Below, one piece after another: positions 52,557 to 64,000 of a stretch of DNA of 64,000 bases; position 1 is the stretch's first letter, and each line of letters starts with the position of its first letter. The translations under genes were made by a program, and so were the position numbers. The notes under the pieces are model-generated. The model made no database searches. It was not told the origin of the DNA and saw nothing but the letters and a program-made list of their open reading frames with translations. Source of the stretch: Physella acuta (lineage: Eukaryota; Mollusca; Gastropoda; Physidae); the NCBI RefSeq assembly GCF_028476545.1, contig NW_026732305.1, positions 1 through 64,000 of the forward strand. Direction: 5' to 3'.

Positions 52557-53484
52557 TTGGTTTTTAAATGTAGGGTCTACTAGATAAAGTTGATACAGAA
52601 TAAAGTATAGCTGCTCTCCAAAGGCATTTTTTGAAAATGTAGGCCCTATATAATTTTATACTCTCTATATCATTTTATACATGTTTTCATACGGGCAAAA
52701 CGCCACGGTTGAGTAAAGTGAATTTCTAAGTATGATATTTTTTCTCATTAATTAAAGCAATTATAATGATATTCTAACATTGATAGTTAAATTAAAAAGA
52801 AATAGGACAAGACAATTTTACACATCGGAATAATCAGAGTAAAAAATATCTAGGACAGTGTTGCGAAAACGAGACAACCTGATCACATTTAATTTGCATA
52901 ACTTCATCCGCCTGAAGTATTGTAATTTGTTTTAAAACTAATTTAATGATTATTCAATTGAAAATACATTTTCTTTTTAAGTTAAAGATAGTTAGGAGTG
53001 GTATGTAACAAAGAATTTAGGCATATCATACTTTATTTAGTTTGACAGTGAGTGTAACTGACCAAGATAAATGCGCACAACCCAATTCCCACAATGCAGC
53101 TCTCACTAGTCAGAATCTTTTTACAGGTGGAAAGATGTTTAGGAAATCGTGTGTTTGTCATCCCAGAAAAAAATGCAAGAACACAGTATGCGTGTAGTTC
53201 TTAAAAGATGAACAGCTTGAACAGTCGTTTTTAAAACTGACGTAGTTCATTTAACCAGAATGGTTTGTGATTATTTTTAAAAAGACAAACATGTAAAACG
53301 ACAAGGTTCTTCACGTATTTAGAGAATGTGCTAACTTTTGTTCTAATTTTATTTGGCCCTTTTTTTTTTACCATAGCTTCGTAGATATTGAAAGTAAGAT
53401 TTGAACTTATTCTGAATTGTTGTTTTTAAAAGTTCACACTAAATAATTAGCTATTAGGTTTAGATCTACAATCACTTAAACAAA
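51414..53484. promoter_or_regulatory. Intergenic region between divergent TMED and BRD10-like genes
   Basis: The two start codons face away from each other across about 2.07 kb. The region is AT-rich with a TA tract (52503-52554). No clear TATA box, CpG island or other signal could be picked out by eye. Part of 53300-53484 should be 5' UTR of the BRD10-like gene ('gatattgaaagtaagat' near 53390 could hold a 5' UTR donor). Both promoters are assigned here only from gene layout. Confidence 0.4.
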
Positions 53485-56400
53485 ATGGAACAACAGTATA
53501 TTTTAAGTGATTCAGTCGATGCACTGGCAACAGAAGAGACTTATGAACATGAGGATGAAAAGTATGTTGAAGATACAAACGGTGTTACGTTTGTAAACAA
53601 TGAGCAGAATGATTTTGAGGGGGCTGGGCCAGAGCACATGGAAAACATGGGGGCGGGGGTGATTGAAGGTAACACAGCGATAAACACAGATGTTCACGAT
53701 ATTGTGTATGAAGAATACGATGTTGGGGACACAGTGGTGTCTTCATCTGATCACGCATATTCATTTGAGATTGATCAAGAAGGTAACTTGGTTCACCAAG
53801 CAACTGAAGTAAGAACTGGCACTCACCAAGTGAAAACCACAGAGAAAGAAAAGTTCAACGTTGAATCACTTAGCTATGAACTTCAAGTTGGATATAGAAT
53901 TCTGAGCAATATGATGAGTGCTAGCAACAGATGTGTCAACAAACTTTTTCTTTATCCTGTTGATGACAGTTACCCAGAAACTTCAGATTATTATGAGAAA
54001 ATCAAAGAACCTATGTGGATGTTTAAAAGTAAGTCCATTAAATAATAAATAGGCCTAGGCCTTTAATTATTAATATAGTCATCTAGATTAGGCCTATACA
54101 TGACAGTTAAATGGCTCATTTCTCTATAATGTAGACATATGTCCCCAAATAATATTAAGTAGGCTAGTTCTAATTAATAATTTTTACCTTTAATTTAATG
54201 AAGTTCAATCATGATTTAAGTAGCCTATGCAGTATTGTAATGGGTACTGACAGTCTGGAATGTCTGGATGATTTCTTCACAATGTCCACATGTATCATAT
54301 ATCTAGGTGTGCTCTTATGGTGAATGAGAGTGTAGTGTAATCAGACTATGCGTTAGTACAAATTCAAGGTTTTGAGATGGGTAGTCAAACAGTACAATAT
54401 ACAATTATTAACCTGAACTTCTGCTTTAGTTCAGTACTTGTGTCTGTAGGGCATTGTTGAGTTCACCCAGCTCTAATGCACTATTCCTTTACATACCAAG
54501 GTCAGCCTTTCTACAGAATAAGCAGTAATCTGACACTGGTACAACTAACATCCCTAGCATTTAAGGAGAAATCATGAACCATTTCAATCATTTAAATTAG
54601 CCTTTTTTTAAACTTTATAATTCTAAAAACATTTTTTTAAAATTTCACTGTCAGCTTATATTTTTGCCAATGTCAGTTTTGGTAGGCCTACACTAATCTT
54701 TACCTTTGTAATATATATTGTGCATATCCTTTATGGTGGAACTAACTTGCCCTAATATCTTATTCAGGTTGTGTTTAATTATTTTATATTGTGGTCTCTG
54801 TACAAGAAGGCAGTAATTTATTGTTTATATTGTAGCCTAACATTTTATACATTTTAACCTATTATTACTTATGCCTAAGTAAATTTTAACATTTTTTGCT
54901 TTTTTTTAGTGAAAGAAAAGTTTGAAAACCATGAATATAATGATTTGACTGACTTCATGGCTGATTTTCGTTTGATGATTGAGAATTGTTATCGTTACAA
55001 TGGACCAGACAACTTTGTTTCCAAAAAAGCTCAGAAACTCGAAACAATGATGAAGCAAAAAGTTGCTTTATTATCAAGGTATTAACTTTAACTTCACATT
55101 GATAAAATATGCAAGTGTGATATCTTTACCACTAGAGTATTGTGGTTTGTAATAAATTAATGCAGATATACATGTTTTATAATTTCAGTATGTAGGCCTA
55201 ATTAAATTTTTACAATACTTGTAATTATAAGTAATTTTGGATGTAGGCCTACTACAAAAAAAAATCAAAATTTAATGTGTACGTGAAATTTCTCAATTCC
55301 TAGTTAATCTTGTAGATGCCCATATTCCAGTATTACTACATTATATTTATTATTTCTAAACCTTTCCCCAGAGATTTGAGGGATAAAATTATGGGTGCCT
55401 CTAATGTTGATGATGAAATGCTGACATCAGGTATACTGTTTTTCTGAATAGATACTTATAGTTTTTAGACTTATTTAAAATAAATAATAGTCAAGGTTAG
55501 AACACTTGAGCCATTTAACTCAGGTTTAATAATGTATAGTTGTTTAGTGTATTTAATTATATATATATTAATATCTGTATTGGTGATTAATGGTTGTGCT
55601 GTAGTTTACTTTATTAAAAATTATCATGTTTTCTGCATAGAATACAATTTTAATATATTTACGTATGTGTTTATTTATTGATACATTTTATCATTATTTG
55701 ATTTGTCTTGAATTTTTTTCAACATGTACTTCTAGCAGGCATTCGAAGGAGAGTTAGAAATCCCAATCTGTCATCCGACGACCCATCTCAGCAACTCCTC
55801 TCTAAGCTGCGCAGAGATCGGGAGATGCAGGAGAAAGTTGACAGAAAACAAAAAGTCGAAGACAGAAAAGCAATGGAACAAGCCCGAGTACAGGATCTCC
55901 AAGAATGGGAAGATAAGATTTTGGGGCCTGATGTTAAAGAGAAAATTAGAACTATGTGGGAGGTTTGTAACGTTCCTTGATATGACTTAATTTAAAATCT
56001 TAGGGTAAAAATTGGGTATTTGATTGCTTGTCAATGTGCATTCTTAAAATACATTTTTTGCCATAATTTTAGTAGAGAAAAAAAAACTTTAATAGGTTTT
56101 TGCATTAACTTGTTTTTTGAGCCAAAAAAATATAAACAATTTCTGGGAAATAACGCAATTTTCAGCTATTTTAATGTTGTAATGACTAAGAATGCTACAT
56201 GAATCTTGAAGTGAAATAATTATGTAAAATTTAATTTTTAGTTTACTTTTAAAATTGTTCATTTTTGCTAAAAATAGTATATTCTTTTCAGCTTCCTCAA
56301 ATTGGACTGTTTGTTTATTTATGTATGGAGAGTCTTGGTTTGGAAGAGGAAGTTACGCAATATCAGTTGGAAAGAGGCATTGCTATGCCTAGAGAATGTT

Positions 56401-59400
56401 CAGACTTCAGGAGACTTATGACTTGTTTGTTGTCCACACCACATCAAAGAAAGAGGTAAACTTTTTAAAAAAATGTACTCTCATTAATGGGGTTGTTTAC
56501 ATGTTTTAAGGATAATAAGTTAATTTTGTATTATTTTTTATCTCTTTTTAAATTTGTAAGTAATATAAAATAAAATACTCATGTATGATTTCTGAAATAT
56601 TTCTAGCATGCATTCTTTTTATTTTCAGTTTAAAAAGTTTTATGCCTTATCATGTTTGGAACTCAAAGCTAACATTAAAAATAGATTATTTTTATAAAAT
56701 GTTGTCTGAAAAGAAAGGCAATCAGACTCAGGTAAAACCCTTTTGATTATTTTTTAAAAATACATTTTAAGTCTTTTCTGTACAAATGGCCATACATACA
56801 TCATTTGAATGTTTAGTTTGGAAAATAATTTAAAAAAAAACTTTTTTTTAGGTTTGTTAAAATATTTTATTTCATTATATTTTTAGGTTTGTTATAAACT
56901 TGGTTTGGATACTCGTGCTTTCAAAATGATGGGTAAGAAATTTCAGATAATAGTTTATTGCTATTTATTTTTCCCTTGTTAACTCATTACACATTATTCC
57001 TGTAGAAGCTGAAACTTCAAATCAAGTTTATCCCTTCCTTTTTTGCAGGTAAAACAAATCCTTTGTTGAAGAAAAAGTTCCATGAGCTTAGTTACTTGAA
57101 GCGTGTTTGGATTCTTAAAAACTACTGTGATTTCTGTATGGTATGTGCATCATTATTGTATTTAAACAATTCAGTTTTAAACATGTACCTTTATATTTGA
57201 TTGCAGCCATATTTTTTTTTTCCCAGAGCTTTCTTATTACTATGCTCAATACTATCACAATTTTCTTAAAATGTAATCAACTTATTTTTGCTATTTAAGG
57301 AAACCCAGCAGTATCTCCAGAAAACGATAGATGATATAGAAGCTGTTCGGCCTTTAGATGTCAGAGAGGTCCAGCTAGGGTCGGATGGTAGAGGCTACAG
57401 ATACATCAATTTCCCAATGTTTACTGGGAAGGATATTCGTATTTACAAGCACTCAAAGACTCCAGAGCCCAGTATTGATTCCCTTGGCTTGGCTGATTGG
57501 TCTGTGGAGAGTGAAAAGGTAACTTGTTTAAGTCATTTATTTTTTTAATTTATTACTGAAATAAAAAATTAATTTAAAAAAAAATGAAAATGTGGAATAA
57601 AATATTCATTTGTTTAAAGTTAAAAGTAATATATTTTTTTTTCCTGTGAATACAAGTTGATAAATATTCAATATTTAAAAATGTTACCTTTTTTTAAAAT
57701 AAATTTCTTGTATAATTGTGTCAATACAAATTATTATTTATGAGTGCTGATTCTTTAAGTAATTTATTTTTTAAATTTATTACTGAAATTAAAAATTAAT
57801 TTAAAAAAAAATGAAAATGTGGAGTAAAATATTCATTTGTTTAAAGTTAAAAGTAATATATTTTTTTCCTGTGAATACAAGTTGATAAATATTCAATATT
57901 TAAAAATGTTACCGTTTTTTTAAATAAATTTCTTGTATAATTGTGTCAATACAAATTATTTTATTTATGAGTGCTGACTGTTTAGTAACCTTAAGCCTTA
58001 TTGTAAAAATATGTAGATTTGTATGATTTTAGCAATTTATAAATGCTATAAAATTGTTTTGTGGTAATACTAACAGGACTAGGATCTTCCTCAAATTATT
58101 TGTCTCTTTAATTAATTCATAGCTCTCTGCGTCATCTTCCCGCTGTTCAACGCCAGTCAACCCTAAAGGCGGTCGATCAACTGAAACACCTTCTACATCA
58201 CTTCGAGCAAGGGCACTGTTGCAGGCAGTAAGTTGAGCTTTTATAAAATAACTTAAATCTTAGCTGTAACGGGATAGCTTTCCTATCCAAAGATTTGAAT
58301 ATTGTATAATGTAAGTAGAAAGCAGATAATTGAAATTTTCAAATCTTCTTTTCATCAAAAATTGTAAATGATAAACAAAATAAAATTGTTTGTGACTTCA
58401 GCCAAGTCAGATACCTACCACCAGTTAAATAGTACAAGTAACATAGTTTTAATTTCACATTTTTTTGTACAGACTGTCGATCTGGGGTAAGGTGTCTCAG
58501 ACCGATACCGATTTATCGGTCTACTGGGGCACGGAGATTTAAGACTTACTAAAAAAAAAGCGGTAACATGGGTTGAATGTTGTTATACAGTTGTTACCAG
58601 TTGTTAAATACTATCATTGCTAAAAATAATCTTTCTCTTTAGGCTGAATCTAATGATGCTTCACCACTGAGAGATACTTCAAGATCAGGGTCCGAGGCAC
58701 CAGAAAATCGACTGTTTCAGACACCCACATCTGACAATGCAGAGAGCTCGACCAATGGCAGTAAACAGAACAGTGTTAAAAAAAGAAAGAGGTCAGGCCT
58801 GTTTTCCAGCAAGCGCAAGCGGTTGAAAAAAAGCACCCCGATGAGTAAAACTGATTCGTGTGATATGATCGAGGAAGAGGAAGATGACGGTAGACTTAAC
58901 ACTAGTGATGTTCTTAACCAGAGTGGTTCTGGTTTAGACTTCAGTGATAACCCTCATGTGCCGCAAAGTACAATGACCACAAGCAGTGAGAAGCCACTGT
59001 CAAATGGAGATTCATCAAACACAGATAATCAGAATTCCAATGTGTCACAGAAAATTCCAAACAGTTCTTCGATTGCAGATGATTCTGCGCAGAACAAAGG
59101 GGACACTGGGTCTCAGATGAAATCCAAACAGCAGGACAGTGCTTATCTTTCATATGACAGCGACAAGTCAATAAAAGAAGAGGAGAAGGAGAGCCTAAAT
59201 GCAGGAGACAGTGTGTCTGTGATAAAGAAAAATGGAGAACAATCTGATTCAGTGTTGAATAAGATAAAATCAGAGGACAACTCAAAAATTTTAACTTCAA
59301 AATTAAAGCAAGAGCCGTCAACAAATGCCAGCCAGTCTACTTCAGAAACAGAATCAGCTGCTGAGGCTAAATGTTCTTCCCTTGATGCGATTAAAAATGA

Positions 59401-62400
59401 GACAGGAGATGGACAGGACATCAAAGCAGAGATCAAGCCTGACAGTGATGATGTTAAAAAAATAAGTCTTGATCAGAATAAGGTGGAAGTGTCCAGTGTG
59501 AAAACAGAGATCAAGAAAGAGGAGGAGGTCGAGGAAGAAGACACAGATGAGGAAGATGTAGGTCTAATCATTTGTTTTATGTTCTGATTACATTAGTTTT
59601 AACTTTAGGCTGGTGGATATATAGAGGTCTAATCATTTATTTTATGTTCTGATTACATTAATTTTAATGTTAGGCTGGTGGATAGATAGAGATCTAATCA
59701 TTTATTTTGTGTTCTGGTGGATAAATAGTGGGATATCTGGTTCTTTTAAAACTTGACACACTTCCGGTTTAGTAATCTAAACTTTGTAACCCTGTTAGCT
59801 TTATATTTCTTTGAAATAGTTAAGCCCATACTTGATTTATTTGAGATATTCCATGCTTTGATTAAAATTTTGTGAAATTCCGTAGTTGCCAGACGTTGGA
59901 AGAATTGAATTAGCAGCGGAGAGTATGGAAGATATCCGTGCACTCATGAACAAACTGTCCAACCCTGAACCCATCAAACGAGGAAAGAGGGTAAATAAAT
60001 CATTAATACTTCCCATGCTTATAACTTTTTTCTTGTTGCATTGTGTCTGTACTTGTAGAGAAATAATTTATTTTTGTTAGTTAACCTTTATAAGGGGCAT
60101 TGTTAGTTAGTTGGATCAAATATTTCTGATAATTTGATTTTGTTATTGCTGATGTAGACATACCCTGGAGTTATGAAGCCATGTGAGGAAGAGCTACTTG
60201 CCAATATTACTACATTTTATGAGGAGCTCTTGAAGTATGAGAAAAGCCTTCAAAACGCTAGAGTTAGCATGCAGGCCAAACTGCGCAAAGAAGTGGAAAG
60301 CTATGTTGAGCCTAAAGTAGACGTAAGTTACTGTTTCTGCATTTGTTTAACAATTCATAATTTGTCGCTGCAGTGAGAGAGTTTATCAGTTGTAGTTGTT
60401 TCTAATATTGGTTTGTTTTTTCTATTCCTTATATCCATATCAATTTAATTAAAAAAACTTTGTCTTTACATATTAAGTTTATTAAAATTTTCTTCTTGTT
60501 TAACATGAGGCAATTAAAAGAATTTTTTCATTTTTAGAATATTAGAAACAAAAAAGCAGATGTAAATTTCTACATTTCTTCTTCTTTGTTCTTAATTATA
60601 ATGTTGAAGGATAAATCCTCCAACACAATTAAGTGTTATGTGTCATGTTATATAAATTATGGTCTGTTTTTTTGATTTAGGAGTTTTCTCTTTTTAAATC
60701 TTTTGTTATAAACTGTTGTAAAAATGGAACTAAATTGTAATATTTTTCAAGCAGGAGGCAAAAGGCTGGGACAGCGATCATTCCCAAAGCAGCAAAGATT
60801 CCAGTGAGGATGAAGAAGAGGCAGTCAAGGCTGATGCAGAGAATGCCAGGCAGTCCAAGAGAATCAAAGCCAGCTCTGCTAAACAGGCTGCTGCCACAGC
60901 AGCCCTGCTGTCATCCGCAGCTTCCAAGCTGTCGTCTATCTCAGGGGATGGCAATGAAGACAGCAATGACAGTTTTGAGTTGGATATTAGTTCTAGGGGA
61001 AGATTGAGGAAAAGGCGCATCATTCCTAATAACACTGAAGACACTGGTCTCAAAAAGAGGAAAAACTTACCAAATCAGGAAAGTCTTTTCAACTCTGGTG
61101 CTACCACTGCAGCTTGCGTACCAATTACTGTAGCTCATTTGCAACAGCAACCCATTACGGTACAGAGCAAGTCCCAAGCCTGGCAGTCACACTTAATATC
61201 TATGCTCAGCTCAAATCAGAACAGTTCTGTTATTAGAGCCCAGCTGGCAAATCAGAATCTGGCTTCCCCTGGCCAGGTTTTAAGCCTGATGGCACCTGGC
61301 CCAGATGGCACAATGAAGACTATCCGCGTCACAGGCAAACCAAACATGGTCATCTCACCCCAGAACTTGTCCAACTTCAGGTTCCTGTCCACTACGGGTG
61401 TGGTGACTCTCCCTCGGAATAAAGTCATCTCCTCCTCAGCTCAAACTGCTCACCCAGTCATCCAACAGTTGCTGCTCAGTCAGCAATCCTCGACCCCATC
61501 CTCGGCTTCCACAACCACTGTGTTCTCGTCAAACACTTCCTCTGTGATGTCGACGACACAAAACCCCAAGCCAAATTTACAGCCCAACCCTAATGCAGTT
61601 AAAGTCTCTTTGGTCATAACTGCTCCTTGTGGGGGTAACCCCCTGGCCTCGTCTAAGCCATCATACGTGATGGCGCCACAGTCTGTGGTGGTCACGCAGG
61701 TCTCGACCATGACCCAAGGTGGCAAACAGGTCCTGGACCTCGGCAGCTTGTCCATGACCCAGATACAACAGCTGATAAAAAACCAGGCCATACAGATCAA
61801 CACAGGCGGGGGCAACCCTACTACTTTACTCTTAACGAGTAACCTGCAGTCTTTAGCTTCTTCCCGAGCTTTACCAACCACGTTGACACCCAGTCTTGCA
61901 GCGCCAGTTAGAATTCCTAATAATTTATCTCCTGTACAAGCCAAGATAATCCACCCCACAGGAGCCCAGCCATCAATAGTTAACATAATCAACAAAAAAC
62001 CATCCGTCAGCGCCCCTCAGATCATAGTCAACACCAGGCAGAATCCTATGCTGACATTGTCTGGTCAGGTCCCAGCACAGGTCATCAGGCCATTCACAAC
62101 ACAAACAAGTTCTGTCGTCAGGGTAGCCGCACCTGTTGTTTCGTCTCAAATCTCACCTGTCGGCAACCAGGAGCTCTCCGTCTCCCAGCCAAACGCCCCA
62201 TTTGTTAGGGCTGCCCCTTTAGCTACCTCCTTAGCCGGTAAAGTTGTGCTGTCCCCTAACTTCACTAACCTTGGTTTGAGACCTGCTAACCTCCGACCTA
62301 CCAGCACCATTTCAATGACCACAACACAAAAACCAATGCCCTCACCCAGGATCATCAGTTCCCTCAACCCTGCGCCTACTGTCCGAGTGACGAAAGCAGT

Positions 62401-64000
62401 GACAACACTGTCTCTGGGAAACTTACCCCAACAAACTGCCGGAGCTTCAGCATCACCCGGAGACGCAGCTCGAGCTAAAGTTATAACTGTACCACTCATG
62501 AACGTCTCCCCAGCTAAGAAATACGCAGGCAATGTCACTGTTAAGGCGCTGTTAGAAAACCGAGGGTTTAAAAAGATTGGGGATGAAGACTATGAACCAA
62601 ATCAAACAGGTGGTTTACTGTCCAGTAGTGGTGTAGAAGCAGCTTCACCAGGTGAAAAAACTAGCGCAGACAACCAAGACATTTCAGTGAGTAGCAGTTG
62701 TGAGGAAAGCAAAGAGAACTCCAAGAACTTTAACACCTCAACAATTATTCGGACTTTACAGTGCAATAGAACTGAGTCAGACTTTGCTAGCATGTCAGAG
62801 ATATCCAGTTCATCCCTCCCTTTGTCCACGCTAAGTATACTCAACGCTCACACCAACCCTTTGTCCATTGACACTGGCATGCAATGTCGTGCCGCGGCTA
62901 CTTCCTCGGAGGTCATCGTCCCAACTGTCAACATCAAGGTCCCTTCCCCAAACACGCTGCCTTCTGTTCTTCATAACAAAAATGGCACGACCATTGTCCA
63001 GTCGACCAAAGTACCGATCCCCGTGGCAACTGAGACTAAGACAGGTGACAGCCTGAGCCCAGTGAGTCTCACATCAAGTACGTCCCAGGTCTCAACGCTG
63101 CAGTCCATTAATGCACTCAGCAAAGCCCACAGTCTGGCCAGTAACAATATGGTGATAACAGCTGTCAGTAACTCTGTGGCCCCCTCGACAATCAAACTGG
63201 TAAGCTCAGGGTTAAACACACAGCAGGTGGCCAGTCCGGTGGCGTCCATGAAAAACGTCATGCTGAAGGTGACGCCACAGAGCGGCGGGTCAGGGCAGTT
63301 TGTGCAGGGTTTTATGACTTCACGAGGGCTCGTCATTCCCCAGTCAGCTCTACTGCAGCAGCAGACTGGGGGTAATGTCATCCTGAACACTGTCTCGCAG
63401 CCGGCCGGCATCACTCAGCTGCAGACAAACCAGCTATCCCAGCTTCAGCCATCCACTGTTTTATCCGCTGGGAACCAGACTTCCACATACGGACAGCACG
63501 GTATTGTCATCACCCAACAGCTGCACCAACAGCCTGCGCAGCAGCTGATTGTCGCCACACCTAATTCTTCTTCTTCGCTTGCCACCCAGACCACGAGCCC
63601 AGGATTCAAAGTCATGTTTTTGAACTCATCCGTGTCGACCACTCCATCGTCTTTGACCAGTAACAGCATTATCACATCTGGTCAACACCTGGCCACCAGC
63701 ACCCCAGCTTCAGAGTTGGTCAAGCAGATAGCCAACAACTCCCACCTCCAAGCCAGTTCACAACAACGGATTACCCTAAGTGCTGGAAGCAGCCAGCAGA
63801 ATGCGTCACAGCTTCTTAACTCCATAGTCCAAGGTTCACCCGTACAAGGTAACAACATGGGACAACAGGCGAGTGTTTCACCACAGGTGGCGGCACAGAT
63901 TCTGGCACTCCAGCAGAAGAACCAGATGCAGCAGCAGAACATTGTCCTGGCTGCCAAGCCTAACCAGGTACAGAACAAACCTTCTGTTGTAGCTCTACAG
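53485..64000 (+). CDS. BRD10: BRD10 (KIAA2026)-like bromodomain protein, 3' end beyond the window
   Basis: Fourteen exons keep one frame: 53485-54028, 54910-55078, 55372-55430, 55739-55962, 56292-56455, 56629-56731, 56887-56932, 57049-57140, 57300-57518, 58123-58227, 58643-59557, 59886-59990, 60158-60322 and 60755 to beyond 64000. More than 2050 aa are visible. The start has an in-frame TAG 24 bp upstream. Residues about 127-240 form an atypical bromodomain (YELQVGYRILSNMM to QKVALLSR) with the acetyl-lysine-binding Asn at about 212 (CYRYNGPDN). Conserved helical blocks follow (LPQIGLFVYLCMESLGLEEE; MPYHVWNSKL; FHELSYLKRVWILKNYCDFC), in the order known from vertebrate BRD10/KIAA2026. Exon 11 is acidic/Ser-rich with a basic likely nuclear signal (KKRKRSGLFSSKRKRLKK, about 620-640). 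The 3.2-kb exon 14 is Gln/Ser/Thr-rich and probably disordered. A nuclear chromatin reader is inferred. Orthology rests on recalled similarity. Confidence 0.82.
57536..57990 (+). repeat. Tandem duplication in BRD10-like intron 9, unit about 226 bp
   Basis: 'atttattactgaaat', 'gtttaaagttaaaagtaata', 'cctgtgaatacaagttgata' and 'tatgagtgctga' occur in the same order twice (57536-57757 and 57762-57990), with only a few differences. The copies look recent compared with the other repeats here. Confidence 0.92.
59558..59730 (+). repeat. Three tandem units beginning at the exon 11 splice donor
   Basis: Three units of about 70 bp run 'ggtctaatcatttgttttat', 'gttctgattacatta', 'taggctggtggata'. The first unit starts at the donor of exon 11 (GAT|GTAGGTCTAATC). 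In the later units the GTAGGT is changed to 'agaggt' and 'agagat', so they are probably not usable donors. Confidence 0.88.
60575..60650 (-). mobile_element. SINE family B tail fragment
   Basis: 'cttcttctttgttcttaatt' and 'tgttgaaggataaatcctcc' match the tail parts at 5600 and 18785. Only this end is present. It lies in BRD10-like intron 13. Confidence 0.6.

Noticed and set aside
58823-59436. Separate genes on either strand in the exon 11 region of the BRD10-like gene
   Set aside because: The + frame is the interior of exon 11, which extends upstream to 58643 with proper splice sites. The minus frames are shadows of it.
61480-63978. Several minus-strand frames of 76-171 codons
   Set aside because: They are antisense shadows of the long BRD10-like exon 14, which is open on + from 60755 to the window end.

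Overview
The window is AT-rich eukaryotic DNA with small spliced exons, long introns, many (TA)n tracts, tRNA-derived SINEs and poly-G/poly-C-rich MITEs. A p24 gene, a BRD10-like bromodomain gene, Penelope and hAT remnants and this repeat style fit an invertebrate metazoan. A mollusc, probably a gastropod, is my best guess, but that is inference and not proven by any single sequence here.

Layout. (1) About 1.1-34.6 kb, all on the + strand: a tandem cluster of related genes for small secreted, cysteine-rich, multi-module proteins. Gene 1 (exons 1166-5083) is the 3' part of a gene that starts upstream of the window. Gene 2 (10382-19826) looks complete, with a signal-peptide exon and three modules. 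Gene 3 (21529 to about 34571) has four modules and a basic tail, but its first exon was not found. Each module is built from an 'A' exon (phase 1 to 2) and a 'B' exon (phase 2 to 1) and normally carries six cysteines: C1-x(4-7)-C2-x(16-20)-C3 in A, then C4-x7-C5-x(about 20-30)-C6 in B. I recognise no named family. This cluster is the main candidate for something undescribed. Its introns are full of tandem arrays, and two of them are built from the gene's own splice-site sequences. (2) 34.6-43.2 kb: gene-poor, with hAT elements (8-bp target duplications), a Penelope-like fragment with a GIY-YIG domain, G-rich satellites and a stretch of featureless AT-rich sequence. (3) 43203-51413, minus strand: a complete four-exon p24/TMED gene (TMED1/5-like, 245 aa) with a 10-Asp run in its luminal domain. 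(4) 53485-64000, + strand: at least 14 exons of a BRD10 (KIAA2026)-like bromodomain protein, still open at the window edge. It is head-to-head with the TMED gene across about 2.07 kb.

The two housekeeping-type genes act in ER-Golgi cargo transport (TMED) and in the nucleus (BRD10-like). The cysteine-rich cluster should make exported proteins, judging from the gene 2 signal peptide and the regular cysteines. All exon boundaries were read by eye from splice consensus plus reading-frame continuity. None has transcript support here.
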